From the NCBI GenBank assembly GCA_020850715.1, contig JADZED010000025.1:48973-112972 (forward strand): 64,000 nucleotides of DNA. The letters are read 5' to 3'. Positions within the stretch are counted from its first letter, which is position 1. Every line of letters starts with the position of its first letter. Positions 1-10,779 of the stretch are shown here, piece after piece. Origin of the DNA: Acidobacteriota bacterium (GTDB taxonomy: Bacteria > Acidobacteriota > Vicinamibacteria > Vicinamibacterales > CAVVIG01). Both the position numbers and the translations under genes were made by a program. A model generated the notes under the pieces. It worked only from the letters and a program-made list of their open reading frames with translations, did no database searches and was not told the DNA's origin.

Positions 1-27
1 GCGTCGAGCGGGTCGACGGCTACCCGA

Positions 28-1989
28 TCACCCGTACTCTTCCTCATAGTTCGCCTTCAGCCTAGCGACGACGGCGGGATCGGCGAGCGTCGTCGTGTCG
101 CCGAGCGCCTTGCCTTCGGCGATGTCGCGCAGCAGGCGGCGCATGATCTTGCCGGACCGGGTCTTCGGCAGATCGGCCGTGAAGAGGATGTCGTCGGGCC
201 GCGCGATCGCGCCGATCTTCCTCACGACGTGCTCCTTCAGAGCGTCTGCCAGCGCCGGGGTCATGCCGATGCCTTCCTTGAGCGTCACGAAAGCGGCAAT
301 CGCCTGCCCCTTGATCTCGTGCGCCTTGCCGACGACCGCCGCTTCGGCGACGCCTGCGTGGTCCACCAGCGCGCTCTCGACCTCCATGGTGCCGAGCCGG
401 TGTCCGGCCACGTTGATCACGTCGTCGACGCGGCCCAGGAGCCAGAAGTCCCCGTCGGCGTCGCGCTTGGCGCCGTCGCCCGTCACGTACACGCCGGGGC
501 CCCACGTGCTCCAGTACTGGCGCAGGAAGCGGTCGGGATCGCCGTAGATGCCGCGCAGCATCGAGGGCCACGGCCGCGTGAGCGCGAGCAGGCCGCCGCC
601 GACCTGGACGGCGTCGCCGCGCTGGTTGCGGATCTCGGCCGAGATGCCGGGGAACGGACGCGTCGCCGAGCCCGGCTTCAGGGTCGTCACCCCAGGCAGC
701 GGTGCGATCATGATGGCGCCGGTCTCGGTCTGCCACCACGTGTCGAGCACCGGACAGCGATCGCCGCCGATGTGATGGTGGTACCACATCCAGGCCTCGG
801 GGTTGATCGGCTCGCCGACCGAGCCGAGGAGGCGGAGCGTCGAGAGGTCGTGGCGGGCCGGCCATTCGGCGCCCCACCGCATGAAGGCGCGGATGGCCGT
901 GGGCGCGGTGTAGAGAATGGTGACGCCGTGCCGCTCGATGATCGACCAGAAGCGATCCTTCGCCGGCCAGTCGGGCGCCCCTTCGTACATCACGCAAGTG
1001 GCGCCGTTGGCGAGCGGACCGTAGACGACGTAGCTGTGGCCGGTCACCCAGCCGATGTCGGCCGTGCACCAGTAGACGTCCTCGTCGCGCAGGTCGAACA
1101 CCAGCTTGGTCGTCGCGGAGGTGCCGACGAGGTACCCGCCCGTCGTGTGCACGATCCCCTTCGGCTTCCCGGTCGTGCCCGAGGTGTAGAGGATGTAGAG
1201 CATGTCCTCGGCGTCCATCGGCTCGGGTGCGCAGGCGCCCGGCGCGTCTGCCATCAGCTCGTGGTACCAGCGATCGCGGCCGGGCGACATCGCCACCGGC
1301 GCCGCCGCGCCGATGCGCTGCACCACGATCACGTGCTCGATCGAGGGGGCGCCTGCCACCGCCTCGTCGGCGACCTGCTTGAGGGGCACGACGTGGCCGC
1401 GCCGGTATCCGCCGTCGGCGGTGACGAGCAGGCGGCAGGTCGAATCGTTGATCCGATCGCGCAGGGACTCGGCGCTGAAGCCGCCGAACACGACGTTGTG
1501 CACGGCGCCGATCCGCGCGCAGGCCAGCATCGCGACGGCCAGCTCGGGCACCAGCGGCAGGTAGATGGCGACCCGGTCGCCCTTGCGGACGCCCAGCGCC
1601 TTCAGGACGTTCGCAAAGGCGGAGACCTCCCGATACAGGTCGAAATAGGTCAGCGTGCGCCGATCCCCCGGTTCCCCTTCCCAGACGATCGCCGCCTTGT
1701 TGCGCCGCGCGCCGCGGAGGTGGCGATCGAGGCAGTTGACGCTGGCGTTGAGCCGCCCGCCGACGAACCACTTCGCGTGGGGCGGCTGCCAGTCGAGAAT
1801 CGCGTCCCAGGGGCGCGACCATTCGAGCTCGGCGGCCATGCGCGCCCAGAACGCCTGGGGGTCGCGCGCCGCGTCCTCGTAGATTGCCTCGTCGCGGACG
1901 TGCGCCTGCGCCCGGATGGCCGGAGAGGGAGGGAACCGCCTGGTCTCGCGCAGCAGATCGTCGATGTCGCCGGAATTCCGTTCAGCCAT
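28..1989 (-). CDS. acsA: Acetyl-CoA synthetase (acetate--CoA ligase)
   Basis: This cytoplasmic enzyme activates acetate to acetyl-CoA through an acetyl-adenylate, feeding acetate into central metabolism. The 653-residue protein has the normal length for the ANL adenylate-forming family. The P-loop-like motif [11 protein letters not shown] lies at about residues 268-278. The C-terminal motif [11 protein letters not shown] contains Lys614, the catalytic lysine that is reversibly acetylated in this family. The middle section (DTWWQTETG) also matches acetyl-CoA synthetases rather than propionyl- or long-chain acyl-CoA ligases. The start is an ATG with no Shine-Dalgarno sequence; a -10-like hexamer sits 8 nt upstream, so the mRNA may be leaderless. 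The gene stands alone, with the DUF5916 gene upstream on the same strand. Identification is firm; acetate as the main substrate is inferred from overall similarity. Confidence 0.96.
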   Translation of the reverse strand: MAERNSGDIDDLLRETRRFPPSPAIRAQAHVRDEAIYEDAARDPQAFWARMAAELEWSRPWDAILDWQPPHAKWFVGGRLNASVNCLDRHLRGARRNKAAIVWEGEPGDRRTLTYFDLYREVSAFANVLKALGVRKGDRVAIYLPLVPELAVAMLACARIGAVHNVVFGGFSAESLRDRINDSTCRLLVTADGGYRRGHVVPLKQVADEAVAGAPSIEHVIVVQRIGAAAPVAMSPGRDRWYHELMADAPGACAPEPMDAEDMLYILYTSGTTGKPKGIVHTTGGYLVGTSATTKLVFDLRDEDVYWCTADIGWVTGHSYVVYGPLANGATCVMYEGAPDWPAKDRFWSIIERHGVTILYTAPTAIRAFMRWGAEWPARHDLSTLRLLGSVGEPINPEAWMWYHHHIGGDRCPVLDTWWQTETGAIMIAPLPGVTTLKPGSATRPFPGISAEIRNQRGDAVQVGGGLLALTRPWPSMLRGIYGDPDRFLRQYWSTWGPGVYVTGDGAKRDADGDFWLLGRVDDVINVAGHRLGTMEVESALVDHAGVAEAAVVGKAHEIKGQAIAAFVTLKEGIGMTPALADALKEHVVRKIGAIARPDDILFTADLPKTRSGKIMRRLLRDIAEGKALGDTTTLADPAVVARLKANYEEEYG

Positions 1990-1997
1990 GGCGGAAC

Positions 1998-2003
1998 AGA
2001 ATA
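1998..2003 (-). promoter_or_regulatory. Candidate -10 element (TATTCT) for acsA, leaderless spacing
   Basis: On the minus strand TATTCT lies 8 nt upstream of the acsA ATG and there is no purine-rich ribosome-binding site between them. A start site 6-8 nt after the hexamer would fall at or beside the A of the ATG. No convincing -35 box is visible. Confidence 0.4.
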
Positions 2004-2055
2004 GCGTACGGGCGCGCAGGCGGGCGGTCCCGCCCGCGCGTCCGGGAGGGAGGTC

Positions 2056-4296
2056 TCAGAAGCTGAACATCTGCGTGAACTTGACGATCAGGCCGCGTCC
2101 GGCGGTCATCGTCGGATCGGTCGTGAAACGCTGCTCGTTGTAGACGACATAGAGATCGCTGAGCGGGTGGTGGATGAGGTTGAACCTGACGTTGGCGTTG
2201 AACAGATCCTGGTCGACGTCGTACTGCAGCAGCGCGTCCAGGTACATGTTGTTGCTGAACGAGTAGTTCGTCCGGCTCGTCCAGATCGCCGTCACGAAGT
2301 CGATGTCCGGCGCGTCGAGGCTCGCCGACGTGCGCTGGATGCCGAGCGAGGTGCGGAAGCGGTAGCTCGGCTTCAGCGTGGCGGTGAGGGTGACCGAGCG
2401 CTGCGTCCCGGTCCACAACTGGCCGAGCCCCCAGTTGACCGAGCCCGACAGCAGCCGCGACGCGTCGCTGCGGACGATGCCCCGGAACTCGGTCCACCTG
2501 TAGACGCCCGGCGCGATCGGCGGATCGCCCCGATGGATGCGGAACGGCCGATCCAGCGTGTCGCCGGAGCTCTGCAGCGAGATGTCGACGAACGAGCCGT
2601 TGTTGGCGGTCATCGCGAACGCCGTGTGGAAGTTCCTCGCGATGTAGCGGCCCGCAAAATCGGTGTAGTAGTTCCAGTTGATGTGCGGTTGAATCTCGCG
2701 GATGCCGTGGCGCTGCAGGACCTGCGGCCGCGGCCGCAGCCCCATGTCCGCGATGTACTTGCGGATGCCCAACCGCCGGTAATAGCCCATCTCGTCGTTG
2801 AAGTTCTTGCCGATCTGCACGTAGGTGAGGCCGCTGTAGGCCTGCCGCCGCTCGAAGAGCGACGACGCCCGGAACGACGACTTGTCGCGTATGATCCCCG
2901 GCGTGAAGGTGTCGAAGTACTGGGTGCTGAAATCGACGCCCCAGAGCCGGACGTTGGCGTCGAGGCCGTAGACGCGGTTGTAGTCCGACGAGACGTCGCT
3001 GTTCTGGCGGGCCATCAGGATGCCGCCGACAAACGCGGTGTTGTTCCGCATCGCCTTGCGGATGCGCGCGATCGTGTAGTTGTTGTTCGGCGTCGTCGCC
3101 GTATCCCGCGTCTGGACCGTCATCAGGCCGACGTTCAGGCCGCCGGCCGCGCCGGAAAGGCGCGCGCCCCCGAGAATCGGGATCGGCTCGCCGTCGGGCG
3201 TCAGGCCGATCCGGCGGCTGAAGAAGTAATAGAGATCGGTATCGAGCCGCGGCGCCGTCGAGGTCGAGCCGCTCACGACCGAGCGCGAGGCGTCGCCGAC
3301 GTAGAAGACGCCCGAGTTCTCGAGGAAGAAGTCGCGCTTCTCCGGATAGAAGATGCTGAACTGCGTGAGGTTGACCTGCTGCTCGTCGGCCTCGGCCTGC
3401 GCGAAGTCGGGATTCACCGTGGCGTCGAGCGTGAGCGACGGCGTGACGCCGAACTTCGCGTCGACGCCGAGGTCGGCGTCGCCGTCGAACGAGGCGCCGC
3501 CGGTGGGCCGGACGTTGCGGCCCAGGACGTAGGGCTTGATGCGGATGTTGCGGCTGCTCGCGCCGGCGACGACCCCCTGGAGCGTGCCGGCGAGCGACAC
3601 CCGGGCAATGCGGAACTGGCGCGGCACGAACGACCAGTAGGTCACCTCGTTCACGCGCCGGATGCGCCGGCTGAAGTTGATGCCCCAGACCTGCTGGACG
3701 CCCTCGTTGAAGCGCAGCGACTTGAACGGGATCGCCATCTCCACGGTCCAGCCGTCGGCGAGCCGCTGCGTCCGGACGTTCCAGACGGCGTCCCAGCTCG
3801 TGTTGACCTCGCGTCCTTCGTTGGTAATCTGCTCGTCCGCGCGGGCGCCTTCCGGGTTGGTGGAGAAGATGTACCCGTTGGTGCGATCGCCGAAGGTGTC
3901 GATCACCACCTGGAACGCATCCTGATCGCCCCACTCGAAGTCTTCGCGGATGTCGCTGATGATGACGCCGTCCATGTCGGAGTCGCGGCAGAAGGCGCCG
4001 ATATAGAGATTGTCCGCATCGAAGGCCACCCGCACTTCGGTGGGCTGGGTCGCCGGCTGCGCCTCGGCCGGCTCGCTCTGCACGAATCCAGACGCCGGCA
4101 CCGCCCGCTGCCACACCTCGTCGTCCAGACTGCCGTCGAGCCTGACGGGCTGCGTTGCCTCGACGGCGGTGATGACGGGGCGGTCTTCAGATCCCTGCGA
4201 CGCCGCGCGCGCGGCCGACGGGGCCTGGGCAGCCGCACCCGACGCCTGGACGAGTGCGGCGGCGATACCGGCGATCACGCCATTCCTTCGGAACAT
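2056..4296 (-). CDS. Secreted CBM9-like / DUF5916 outer-membrane-type protein
   Basis: The 746-residue product begins with a signal peptide (MFRRNGVIAG... cut near AAAQA, about residue 24). A carbohydrate-binding family 9-like domain follows, with the typical opening LDGSLDDEVWQ near residues 53-63. The remaining roughly 500 residues are rich in alternating aromatic/polar strands such as FSIFYPEKRDFFLENSGVF, as in the DUF5916 family, and probably form an outer-membrane beta-barrel. Such proteins are abundant in Acidobacteriota and Bacteroidota and are suspected in glycan or peptide handling, but no activity is established. The open frame extends 86 codons further upstream. I chose the ATG at 4296 because AGGGAG lies just before it and the signal peptide begins there. 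It is monocistronic, between acsA and the secretin-associated genes. Confidence 0.85.
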   Translation of the reverse strand: MFRRNGVIAGIAAALVQASGAAAQAPSAARAASQGSEDRPVITAVEATQPVRLDGSLDDEVWQRAVPASGFVQSEPAEAQPATQPTEVRVAFDADNLYIGAFCRDSDMDGVIISDIREDFEWGDQDAFQVVIDTFGDRTNGYIFSTNPEGARADEQITNEGREVNTSWDAVWNVRTQRLADGWTVEMAIPFKSLRFNEGVQQVWGINFSRRIRRVNEVTYWSFVPRQFRIARVSLAGTLQGVVAGASSRNIRIKPYVLGRNVRPTGGASFDGDADLGVDAKFGVTPSLTLDATVNPDFAQAEADEQQVNLTQFSIFYPEKRDFFLENSGVFYVGDASRSVVSGSTSTAPRLDTDLYYFFSRRIGLTPDGEPIPILGGARLSGAAGGLNVGLMTVQTRDTATTPNNNYTIARIRKAMRNNTAFVGGILMARQNSDVSSDYNRVYGLDANVRLWGVDFSTQYFDTFTPGIIRDKSSFRASSLFERRQAYSGLTYVQIGKNFNDEMGYYRRLGIRKYIADMGLRPRPQVLQRHGIREIQPHINWNYYTDFAGRYIARNFHTAFAMTANNGSFVDISLQSSGDTLDRPFRIHRGDPPIAPGVYRWTEFRGIVRSDASRLLSGSVNWGLGQLWTGTQRSVTLTATLKPSYRFRTSLGIQRTSASLDAPDIDFVTAIWTSRTNYSFSNNMYLDALLQYDVDQDLFNANVRFNLIHHPLSDLYVVYNEQRFTTDPTMTAGRGLIVKFTQMFSF

Positions 4297-4444
4297 GCGT
4301 TTCTCCCTAGTCTGATTGAATTGGCGGATTATAGCCGCAGCACCGACGCCGGGCGAGCCAATTCCGCGAGGAACAGGGCTGATCTGCCCGCCGCAACCGG
4401 GCTTCACCGATGGCGGGAGGTTTCCCTTCCGGACGAGTGCGTGT

Positions 4445-5779
4445 TCAGGCGCCGAGCGCGGACAGACGGGCGCGCACCTGAGCGGCCAGCTCGCCGTGAG
4501 CGACCGATCCGAAGCGCAGGAATGCGCGGTAGTGCTCGATCGCGGTCGCCGCATCGCCGCCTTCGTCGGCGACCACGGCGAGGTTGTAGTGCGAGCCGGC
4601 GTTGCGCGGATCGATCTGCACGGCGCGCTGCAGGAGGTCGCGGGCCTCGGCCGCGCGTCCGGCCGCGCGCTGCACCAGCGCCAGGTTGACGAGCGCCTCC
4701 ACGTCGCGCGGGTCCTGCCGGAGCGCGACCCTCAGCTCGGCCGCCGCCTGCGTCAGGTTGCCGGCGCGCAGCAGCGCGATGCCGAGATTGTTGTGGGCTT
4801 TCGCGTACTGCGGGTCGATCGCAATCGCCCGCTCGAACTGGGCCATCGCCTCGCCGTCCTGCCCGTGATCGGCGTAGAGCAGCCCGAGATTGTTGTGCAC
4901 CTCGGCGCGCGCCTCGTCCTGGTCGAGCAGCGTCCGGTACTCGGCGAGCGCGCGGTCGAAATCGCCGATCCGCTGATAGTAGATCGCCAGCCCGAAGTGA
5001 TCGGGCGGCGGCGGCATCGGCGCGGCCGGCGGCAGCGGCACCGGCGGGGCGGGCGGGGCGCCGCGCGCGCCGGACTCCGGGGCCGAACGCGCGGGCGCCG
5101 CGGCAGCCCCCCGCGGCGGCCCGTCGCCTGCCGAAACAGACGGCGCGGCAGGCCGTGATGGCGCCGCAACGGGTGCCGGCTCGGGCTCTGGCGATGTGTG
5201 CGGCGGCGTCTGGCTCGCGGTCGGCGCCGGCACGGGCGAGGTCCGCCCGCCGGGCGGCAGCGCCGGCGACGTCCGGGCCGGCGGCTGAACCTGCGGCTGC
5301 GCCGACGAGGTCGGCCCGGCCGGAGGAGCCGGGGACGGCGGCGCAGGCGCCGATGGCGATGGCAGGACGCCGGGCGACGGCGCGGCCGGCGGCGCTGCGA
5401 CAGGCGATGGCGAGGCGGCCGGCGGCGTCGATGCGCCCGGCGGCGCCGGTACGGCGGGCGCAGGCGACGGCGGCGGGGCGGCGGCCCGCGGCGACGACGC
5501 CGCGGTCGGCCTGCCATCCGGCGGTGTGCGGCCGGCGATCTGCGCGGGCGGCGGCGGCGCCAGCAGCAGAATCAAGGCCGACAGCGCGACGAAGCCGAGC
5601 GCGATGGCGCCGGCGCCATAGAGCAGGAGCGTCCTCGGCGGCCGGTGCCCGCGCGAGCCGCGCGGGCCGTAGCCGAGCGTCGCCAGCACGGCCTCGCTCC
5701 GCGAGGTCGTGGCCCGATCGTCTCGATCGTGCTCGGTGCGCCGCGACTTCCGGCGCAGCGCGTCCAGAATCAAGCTCAC
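4445..5779 (-). CDS. Membrane-anchored TPR protein, MshN/GspB-like
   Basis: The 444-residue protein starts with SLILDALRRKSRR, which resembles the cytoplasmic N-terminus (MSxILDALRKS) of GspB/MshN-type proteins. A single transmembrane helix follows at about residues 51-73. Then comes a proline/alanine-rich periplasmic linker of about 190 residues, and about four tetratricopeptide repeats at roughly 285-440. It is probably a periplasmic assembly or peptidoglycan-spanning factor for the neighbouring secretin. I chose the GTG at 5779: it lies 1 nt after the stop codon of the upstream ATPase gene, implying translational coupling, and places the conserved ILDALR motif at the N-terminus. The longer in-frame start at 5848 would overlap the ATPase gene. 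This is the last gene of a three-gene operon. The MshN assignment rests on architecture and gene order. Confidence 0.8.
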   Translation of the reverse strand: MSLILDALRRKSRRTEHDRDDRATTSRSEAVLATLGYGPRGSRGHRPPRTLLLYGAGAIALGFVALSALILLLAPPPPAQIAGRTPPDGRPTAASSPRAAAPPPSPAPAVPAPPGASTPPAASPSPVAAPPAAPSPGVLPSPSAPAPPSPAPPAGPTSSAQPQVQPPARTSPALPPGGRTSPVPAPTASQTPPHTSPEPEPAPVAAPSRPAAPSVSAGDGPPRGAAAAPARSAPESGARGAPPAPPVPLPPAAPMPPPPDHFGLAIYYQRIGDFDRALAEYRTLLDQDEARAEVHNNLGLLYADHGQDGEAMAQFERAIAIDPQYAKAHNNLGIALLRAGNLTQAAAELRVALRQDPRDVEALVNLALVQRAAGRAAEARDLLQRAVQIDPRNAGSHYNLAVVADEGGDAATAIEHYRAFLRFGSVAHGELAAQVRARLSALGA

Positions 5780-5780
5780 G

Positions 5781-7187
5781 TCAAATGCCCGATCGCCGTG
5801 CGGCTTCCGCGGCCGCCCGGGCGGGCGCGGCCGCGGCGCCGGTCGCATCGGCCGCCGTCAGGACCCGCGCTTCGCTGGACGGACTCGCGCCCCGGAGGCG
5901 CTGCGCATCGCGCGAAGCGGCGTCGGGATCAGTGTACGCACCGGCAAGCACGCGCTGCCAGCGGCCGTCCGCGCCGAGGTCGACCTCGGCCACGTAGGGC
6001 GCGAAGCCGGACGCTTCCAGCCACTGCGTGAGCAGCCGTACCTGGTCGTGCGATTCGGGCGCGGCGACCGGATAGGAGCCGACCAGAATCGTGAGCGCGG
6101 CGCCTGGCGGAAGCGACGGGGCGCCGCCCGCCGGCATCGCCGGCAGGTGCGAGGACGGCAAGGCCGCCGCGTCCGGGTGCGCGAGCGGCGGCGCGGGCGG
6201 CGGCGCAATCCGGAGCTCGGCGGCGCTGGCCGCGTAGCGCTGATAGAGCCACGCGGTCGCCGCGGCACCCGAGATCGATGCCGCCAGCACCACGGCAGCG
6301 GCGGTCAGCAGGGCGGCGCGCCGCTTCACCCAGGCGATCGGGCGGGGCGAGGGCGGCTGCAGATCCAGGCTCTCCGCCGCGTGCTGCACCATCTCGGGCG
6401 CCACCCTGGTCGCGCGGACCGAGTAGGCGGACAGCAGCGCGCGGTCGCACAGCAGATTGATCAGCCGCGGGATGCCGCCCGACAGGCGATGGACGCGCGC
6501 GACCGCTTTCGGCGCAAAGGTCACCGCGGAGGAACCACCCGCAATCGTCAGCCGGTGTGCGATGTAGCGGGCGACCGTCTCCGCATCGAGCGGCTCGAGC
6601 TCGTAGCGGATGGACACGCGCTGGTCGAGCTGCCGCAGTTCGGCGGAGCGCAGCAGCGTCTTCAGGTTCAACTGGCCCACGAGGATGATCTGCAGCAGCT
6701 TTTCCTTGTCGGTCTCCAGGTTCGACAGGATCCGAATCTGCTCCAGCACCTGCAGCGGCAGGTTCTGCGCCTCGTCGATGATCAGCACGGCGCTCGCCTT
6801 CAGCGGGATCAGGCCGAGCAGGAAGTCGTACAGCACGTCGATCAGCTCCTGCTTGCTGACGCCTGCCAGCGCGCCCGCCTTCATCTCGTCGCGCGAGATC
6901 ACGCCGAAGTCGAGGAGAATCCGCTTCAGCAGATCCTCCTCGGACAGGAACGGGTTCAGCACCAGCGCCGTGAACGTCGTCCGATCGATCTGTTCCAGCA
7001 GCGCGCGGCAGAGCGTCGTCTTGCCGGTCCCGATGTCGCCGGTCACGACGACGAAGCCCTCGCGGCGCCGGATCGCGTACTGCAGCAGATCGAAGGCGTT
7101 GCCGTGCGATTCGCTCCGATAGAGATATTTCGGGTCCGGCGTCAGGCTGAACGGCTTCTCGGCGAACCCGTAGTAGGTCTCGTACAT
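5781..7187 (-). CDS. ExeA/GspA/MshM-type AAA ATPase with C-terminal SPOR-like domain
   Basis: The 468-residue protein opens with the family signature MYETYYGFAEKPFSLTPDP. It carries Walker A GDIGTGKTT at residues 50-58 and Walker B LIIDEA at about 135-140. A transmembrane helix lies near 287-312, followed by a proline-rich linker. The C-terminal section (about 368-440, ILVGSYP...RVLAGAYTD) looks like a peptidoglycan-binding SPOR domain. In ExeA/GspA and MshM this ATPase helps place or assemble a secretin in the cell wall using ATP. The gene sits 12 nt downstream of the secretin gene and 1 nt upstream of the TPR gene, so the three are almost certainly co-transcribed. The ATPase family is clear; the exact machine is inferred. 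Confidence 0.87.
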   Translation of the reverse strand: MYETYYGFAEKPFSLTPDPKYLYRSESHGNAFDLLQYAIRRREGFVVVTGDIGTGKTTLCRALLEQIDRTTFTALVLNPFLSEEDLLKRILLDFGVISRDEMKAGALAGVSKQELIDVLYDFLLGLIPLKASAVLIIDEAQNLPLQVLEQIRILSNLETDKEKLLQIILVGQLNLKTLLRSAELRQLDQRVSIRYELEPLDAETVARYIAHRLTIAGGSSAVTFAPKAVARVHRLSGGIPRLINLLCDRALLSAYSVRATRVAPEMVQHAAESLDLQPPSPRPIAWVKRRAALLTAAAVVLAASISGAAATAWLYQRYAASAAELRIAPPPAPPLAHPDAAALPSSHLPAMPAGGAPSLPPGAALTILVGSYPVAAPESHDQVRLLTQWLEASGFAPYVAEVDLGADGRWQRVLAGAYTDPDAASRDAQRLRGASPSSEARVLTAADATGAAAAPARAAAEAARRSGI

Positions 7188-7199
7188 ATCTGGATGCCG

Positions 7200-8480
7200 C
7201 TATCGGGTGCCCGCCGGCGGCAGTACCGTCGGCGTGAGCAGAATCAGCAGCTCGACGTGGCGCCGCGTGGTCACCGTGGAACGGCCGAACCAGCCGCCGG
7301 TGCGGCCGGTCACCCTCCGTTCGGTCGACTCGCGCTCGTGCCCGAACCCCGACAACACGATCGTCTCGCCGCTGGACACCCGCGCCAGCGTGTCCGCCTC
7401 GCGCGTCGCCGTCGTCGTCCCTCCGCCGCCCCCCGGCGACTGCACGGTGACGATCGGGCTGACGCTCAGCATCACCACTCCGCCGGGCGCGATCTGCGGC
7501 GTCACGCTCAATGTCACGCTCCCGACCGCCGACCGCGGCGCCTCGCCGCTCGCGCCGCCCGCGCGGGCGAGCGGCGGCGAGGAAACGCGAACAATCGCCG
7601 GCTCGTTGTTCACGGCGGTCAGCCTCGGCGAGGCCAGCACCGACACGTCTCCCTGCTCGGCGAGCGCCGACATGAAGCCCTCGACGTCCGAGACGCGCAG
7701 GCCGGCCGCCGTGCGCCGGCCGGCCTCCGGCGCGGCCATCGCCTGCGTCAGCGCGCGCCAGTCCAGCGCCTGCGCCGCTTCGTCCTTCAGCGCGATCTCG
7801 AGCACCCGCGCGTCGATCCGGACCTCGCGGAACACGCGGTCGTTCACCGCGTCGAGGTAGACGCCGACGCGCTCGAGCCGCTCGGGGAGATCGGTGACCT
7901 GCAGAAGCCCGGCCTGGCGATCGAGGCTGAAGGCGCCCTGATCGGAGAGGAGCGTCTGGACGCCGCGTTCCAGATCGCCGAACAGGTCGCCGCGCGTGGC
8001 GGTCTCCACGATCGCCTGGCTGCCGGCGCCGTCGGCCGCCGCGAGACCGACGCGGGAGGCGGCCGTGCGCACCGAGGCGATGTAGTTGACGTCGTAGAGC
8101 CGGGTCTCGGGTGCGAGGCGGGATACGCGGACGAAGGTGCCGTCGACCCGGTAGCCCAGGCCCAGCGGCGGCAGAATCAGGTCGAGCGCCTGCCGCACCG
8201 TCACGTTCTTCAGCTCGCCGATGAACGATCCGCCAATCCCGGGATCCGGCACGATGCTGAGCGTCGTCCCGCGCACGATGAGCAGCAGCAGGTCGCCGAT
8301 CGGCAGCGGCTGCGCAAACGCCAGGCTGAACGTGCGGTTGTCGAGGTCGGCGGCGGGCAGCCGCTCGTCGAGCTGGGTCAGCGGCAGCGTGGGCATCGGC
8401 GCCTGCGGCGCCGCCGAGGGCGCGGCGGCCGCCGTCAGGCCCAGCACGATCGCGAAGACGACCCGAGACGCCCACTCCAC
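7200..8480 (-). CDS. Secretin, MshL/PilQ/GspD family
   Basis: The 426-residue protein has an N-terminal signal peptide (residues 1 to about 25). A secretin/TonB short N-terminal-type domain follows (FAQPLPIGDLLLLIVRGTTLSIVPDPGIGGSF region). An N1-type domain and a C-terminal secretin beta-barrel domain complete it, the latter with the characteristic AVNNEPAIVRV, SVTPQIAPGGVVMLSVSP and SSGETIVLSGF...LLILLTPTV blocks. It should multimerise as an outer-membrane channel. At 426 residues it is shorter than PilQ or GspD and closer to MshL. The start is a GTG with no strong ribosome-binding site. It heads the operon secretin-ATPase-TPR, which reproduces mshL-mshM-mshN order, but no pilins, platform protein or extension ATPase lie nearby. 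Either the rest is elsewhere or this is an orphan secretin module. Confidence 0.88.
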   Translation of the reverse strand: MEWASRVVFAIVLGLTAAAAPSAAPQAPMPTLPLTQLDERLPAADLDNRTFSLAFAQPLPIGDLLLLIVRGTTLSIVPDPGIGGSFIGELKNVTVRQALDLILPPLGLGYRVDGTFVRVSRLAPETRLYDVNYIASVRTAASRVGLAAADGAGSQAIVETATRGDLFGDLERGVQTLLSDQGAFSLDRQAGLLQVTDLPERLERVGVYLDAVNDRVFREVRIDARVLEIALKDEAAQALDWRALTQAMAAPEAGRRTAAGLRVSDVEGFMSALAEQGDVSVLASPRLTAVNNEPAIVRVSSPPLARAGGASGEAPRSAVGSVTLSVTPQIAPGGVVMLSVSPIVTVQSPGGGGGTTTATREADTLARVSSGETIVLSGFGHERESTERRVTGRTGGWFGRSTVTTRRHVELLILLTPTVLPPAGTR

Positions 8481-8678
8481 GTCCCAGAATTTCGGATCGT
8501 GGCGGCGCTTGCGATAGCGGGCGCACGCGCGTGCAGCGGCGCGAAGCAGAGGGCCTCAGTGCGCAGGCGCCTCGATCGGGCCGGCCGGCAGGCGCCCCTC
8601 GGAGCGCGCGGCGCCCGGCGGGGCTGTTCGCGGACGGGACCCGGCGCTTGGCGCTACCGATTCAGCCGGGACCGTCGG

Positions 8679-9992
<1,314 letters not shown>

Positions 9993-10000
9993 GAACGCAA

Positions 10001-10006
10001 ACTATA
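10001..10006 (-). promoter_or_regulatory. Candidate -10 element (TATAGT) for ino1, leaderless spacing
   Basis: TATAGT on the minus strand ends 8 nt before the GTG at 9992, with no ribosome-binding site between. The region also serves the divergent methyltransferase gene. No clear -35 box is seen. Confidence 0.45.
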
Positions 10007-10071
10007 GCAGCTTTCGACGATCGGCTTACGCGCCGCGCGCTCCTGCGGTAAGCTGGAACCGGGCGCGTACG

Positions 10072-10647
10072 ATGTTGAATCCTCTCGGCCGGGGCGACAA
10101 TCCGCACGCGCTCGTGGTCGGCATGAGCGGCGTGAAGATGGGCGAGCGCGTGCTCTTCGTCGGCTGCGGCCACGGCGAACGGCTCGCGGCGATCGCCGCC
10201 AAGTCGGGCCTCTCGGGCCGCGCGCTCGCGATCCTGCCCGATCAGGCCTCGGCCGACGCCATGGCCAGAGGGGCCGCGCACGAGGGCGTGCTCGTCGAGA
10301 TCGAGCAGGCGCCGCCGACGCGGCTGCCGGTCGAGGACGGCGCCTTCGACGTGGCGATCGTCGACGACACCAGCGGCGTGCTCGGCACGCTGCGCGCCGA
10401 AGACCGGGTCGCCGCGATTCGCGAACTGCTCCGGGTGCTCAGGGGCGGCGGCCGCGTGCTGGTGATGGGCGCCTCGCCGCGCGGCGGCCTCGGCGCGCTC
10501 TTCGCCCGCTCGGAGGGGGGACCGCCCTTTGCCTCCTCGGGCGAGGCGAACCGGGCGCTGCAGGCCGACGGGTTCGCCTCGGTGCGCACGCTCGCCCGGC
10601 GCCAGGGGCTGGTGTTCGTGGAAGGTCTGAAGTCCCGTACGCGATAG
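10072..10647 (+). CDS. Class I SAM-dependent methyltransferase
   Basis: The 191-residue protein shows motif I as RVLFVGCGHGERLAAIA at about residues 26-42, an acidic motif II region, FDVAIVDD around residue 95, and a post-motif with LRVLRGGGRVLVMG. This is the compact ubiE-like methyltransferase fold, and the substrate cannot be predicted. Opening with LNPLGRGDNPHALVV suggests a small N-terminal cap. I chose the ATG at 10072 because the longer open frame to 9742 runs antisense through ino1. The gene is divergent from ino1 and stands alone before the VWA gene; the 132-bp gap between them holds no obvious terminator. A quinone, lipid or protein methyl acceptor would all be possible. Confidence 0.8.
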   Translation: MLNPLGRGDNPHALVVGMSGVKMGERVLFVGCGHGERLAAIAAKSGLSGRALAILPDQASADAMARGAAHEGVLVEIEQAPPTRLPVEDGAFDVAIVDDTSGVLGTLRAEDRVAAIRELLRVLRGGGRVLVMGASPRGGLGALFARSEGGPPFASSGEANRALQADGFASVRTLARRQGLVFVEGLKSRTR

Positions 10648-10779
10648 ACCCCCACGCAGGCCAGCGCTGTCTCACCGCGAGCACACCCCGGCCGTGCGCC
10701 GGCGCGCGAGGCCCGGGTGCGACGCAGCGAAACGGCCCGGCGCCGGGGAGGCAGGGTTCTTGCCTGGAGCGAGGACGCC

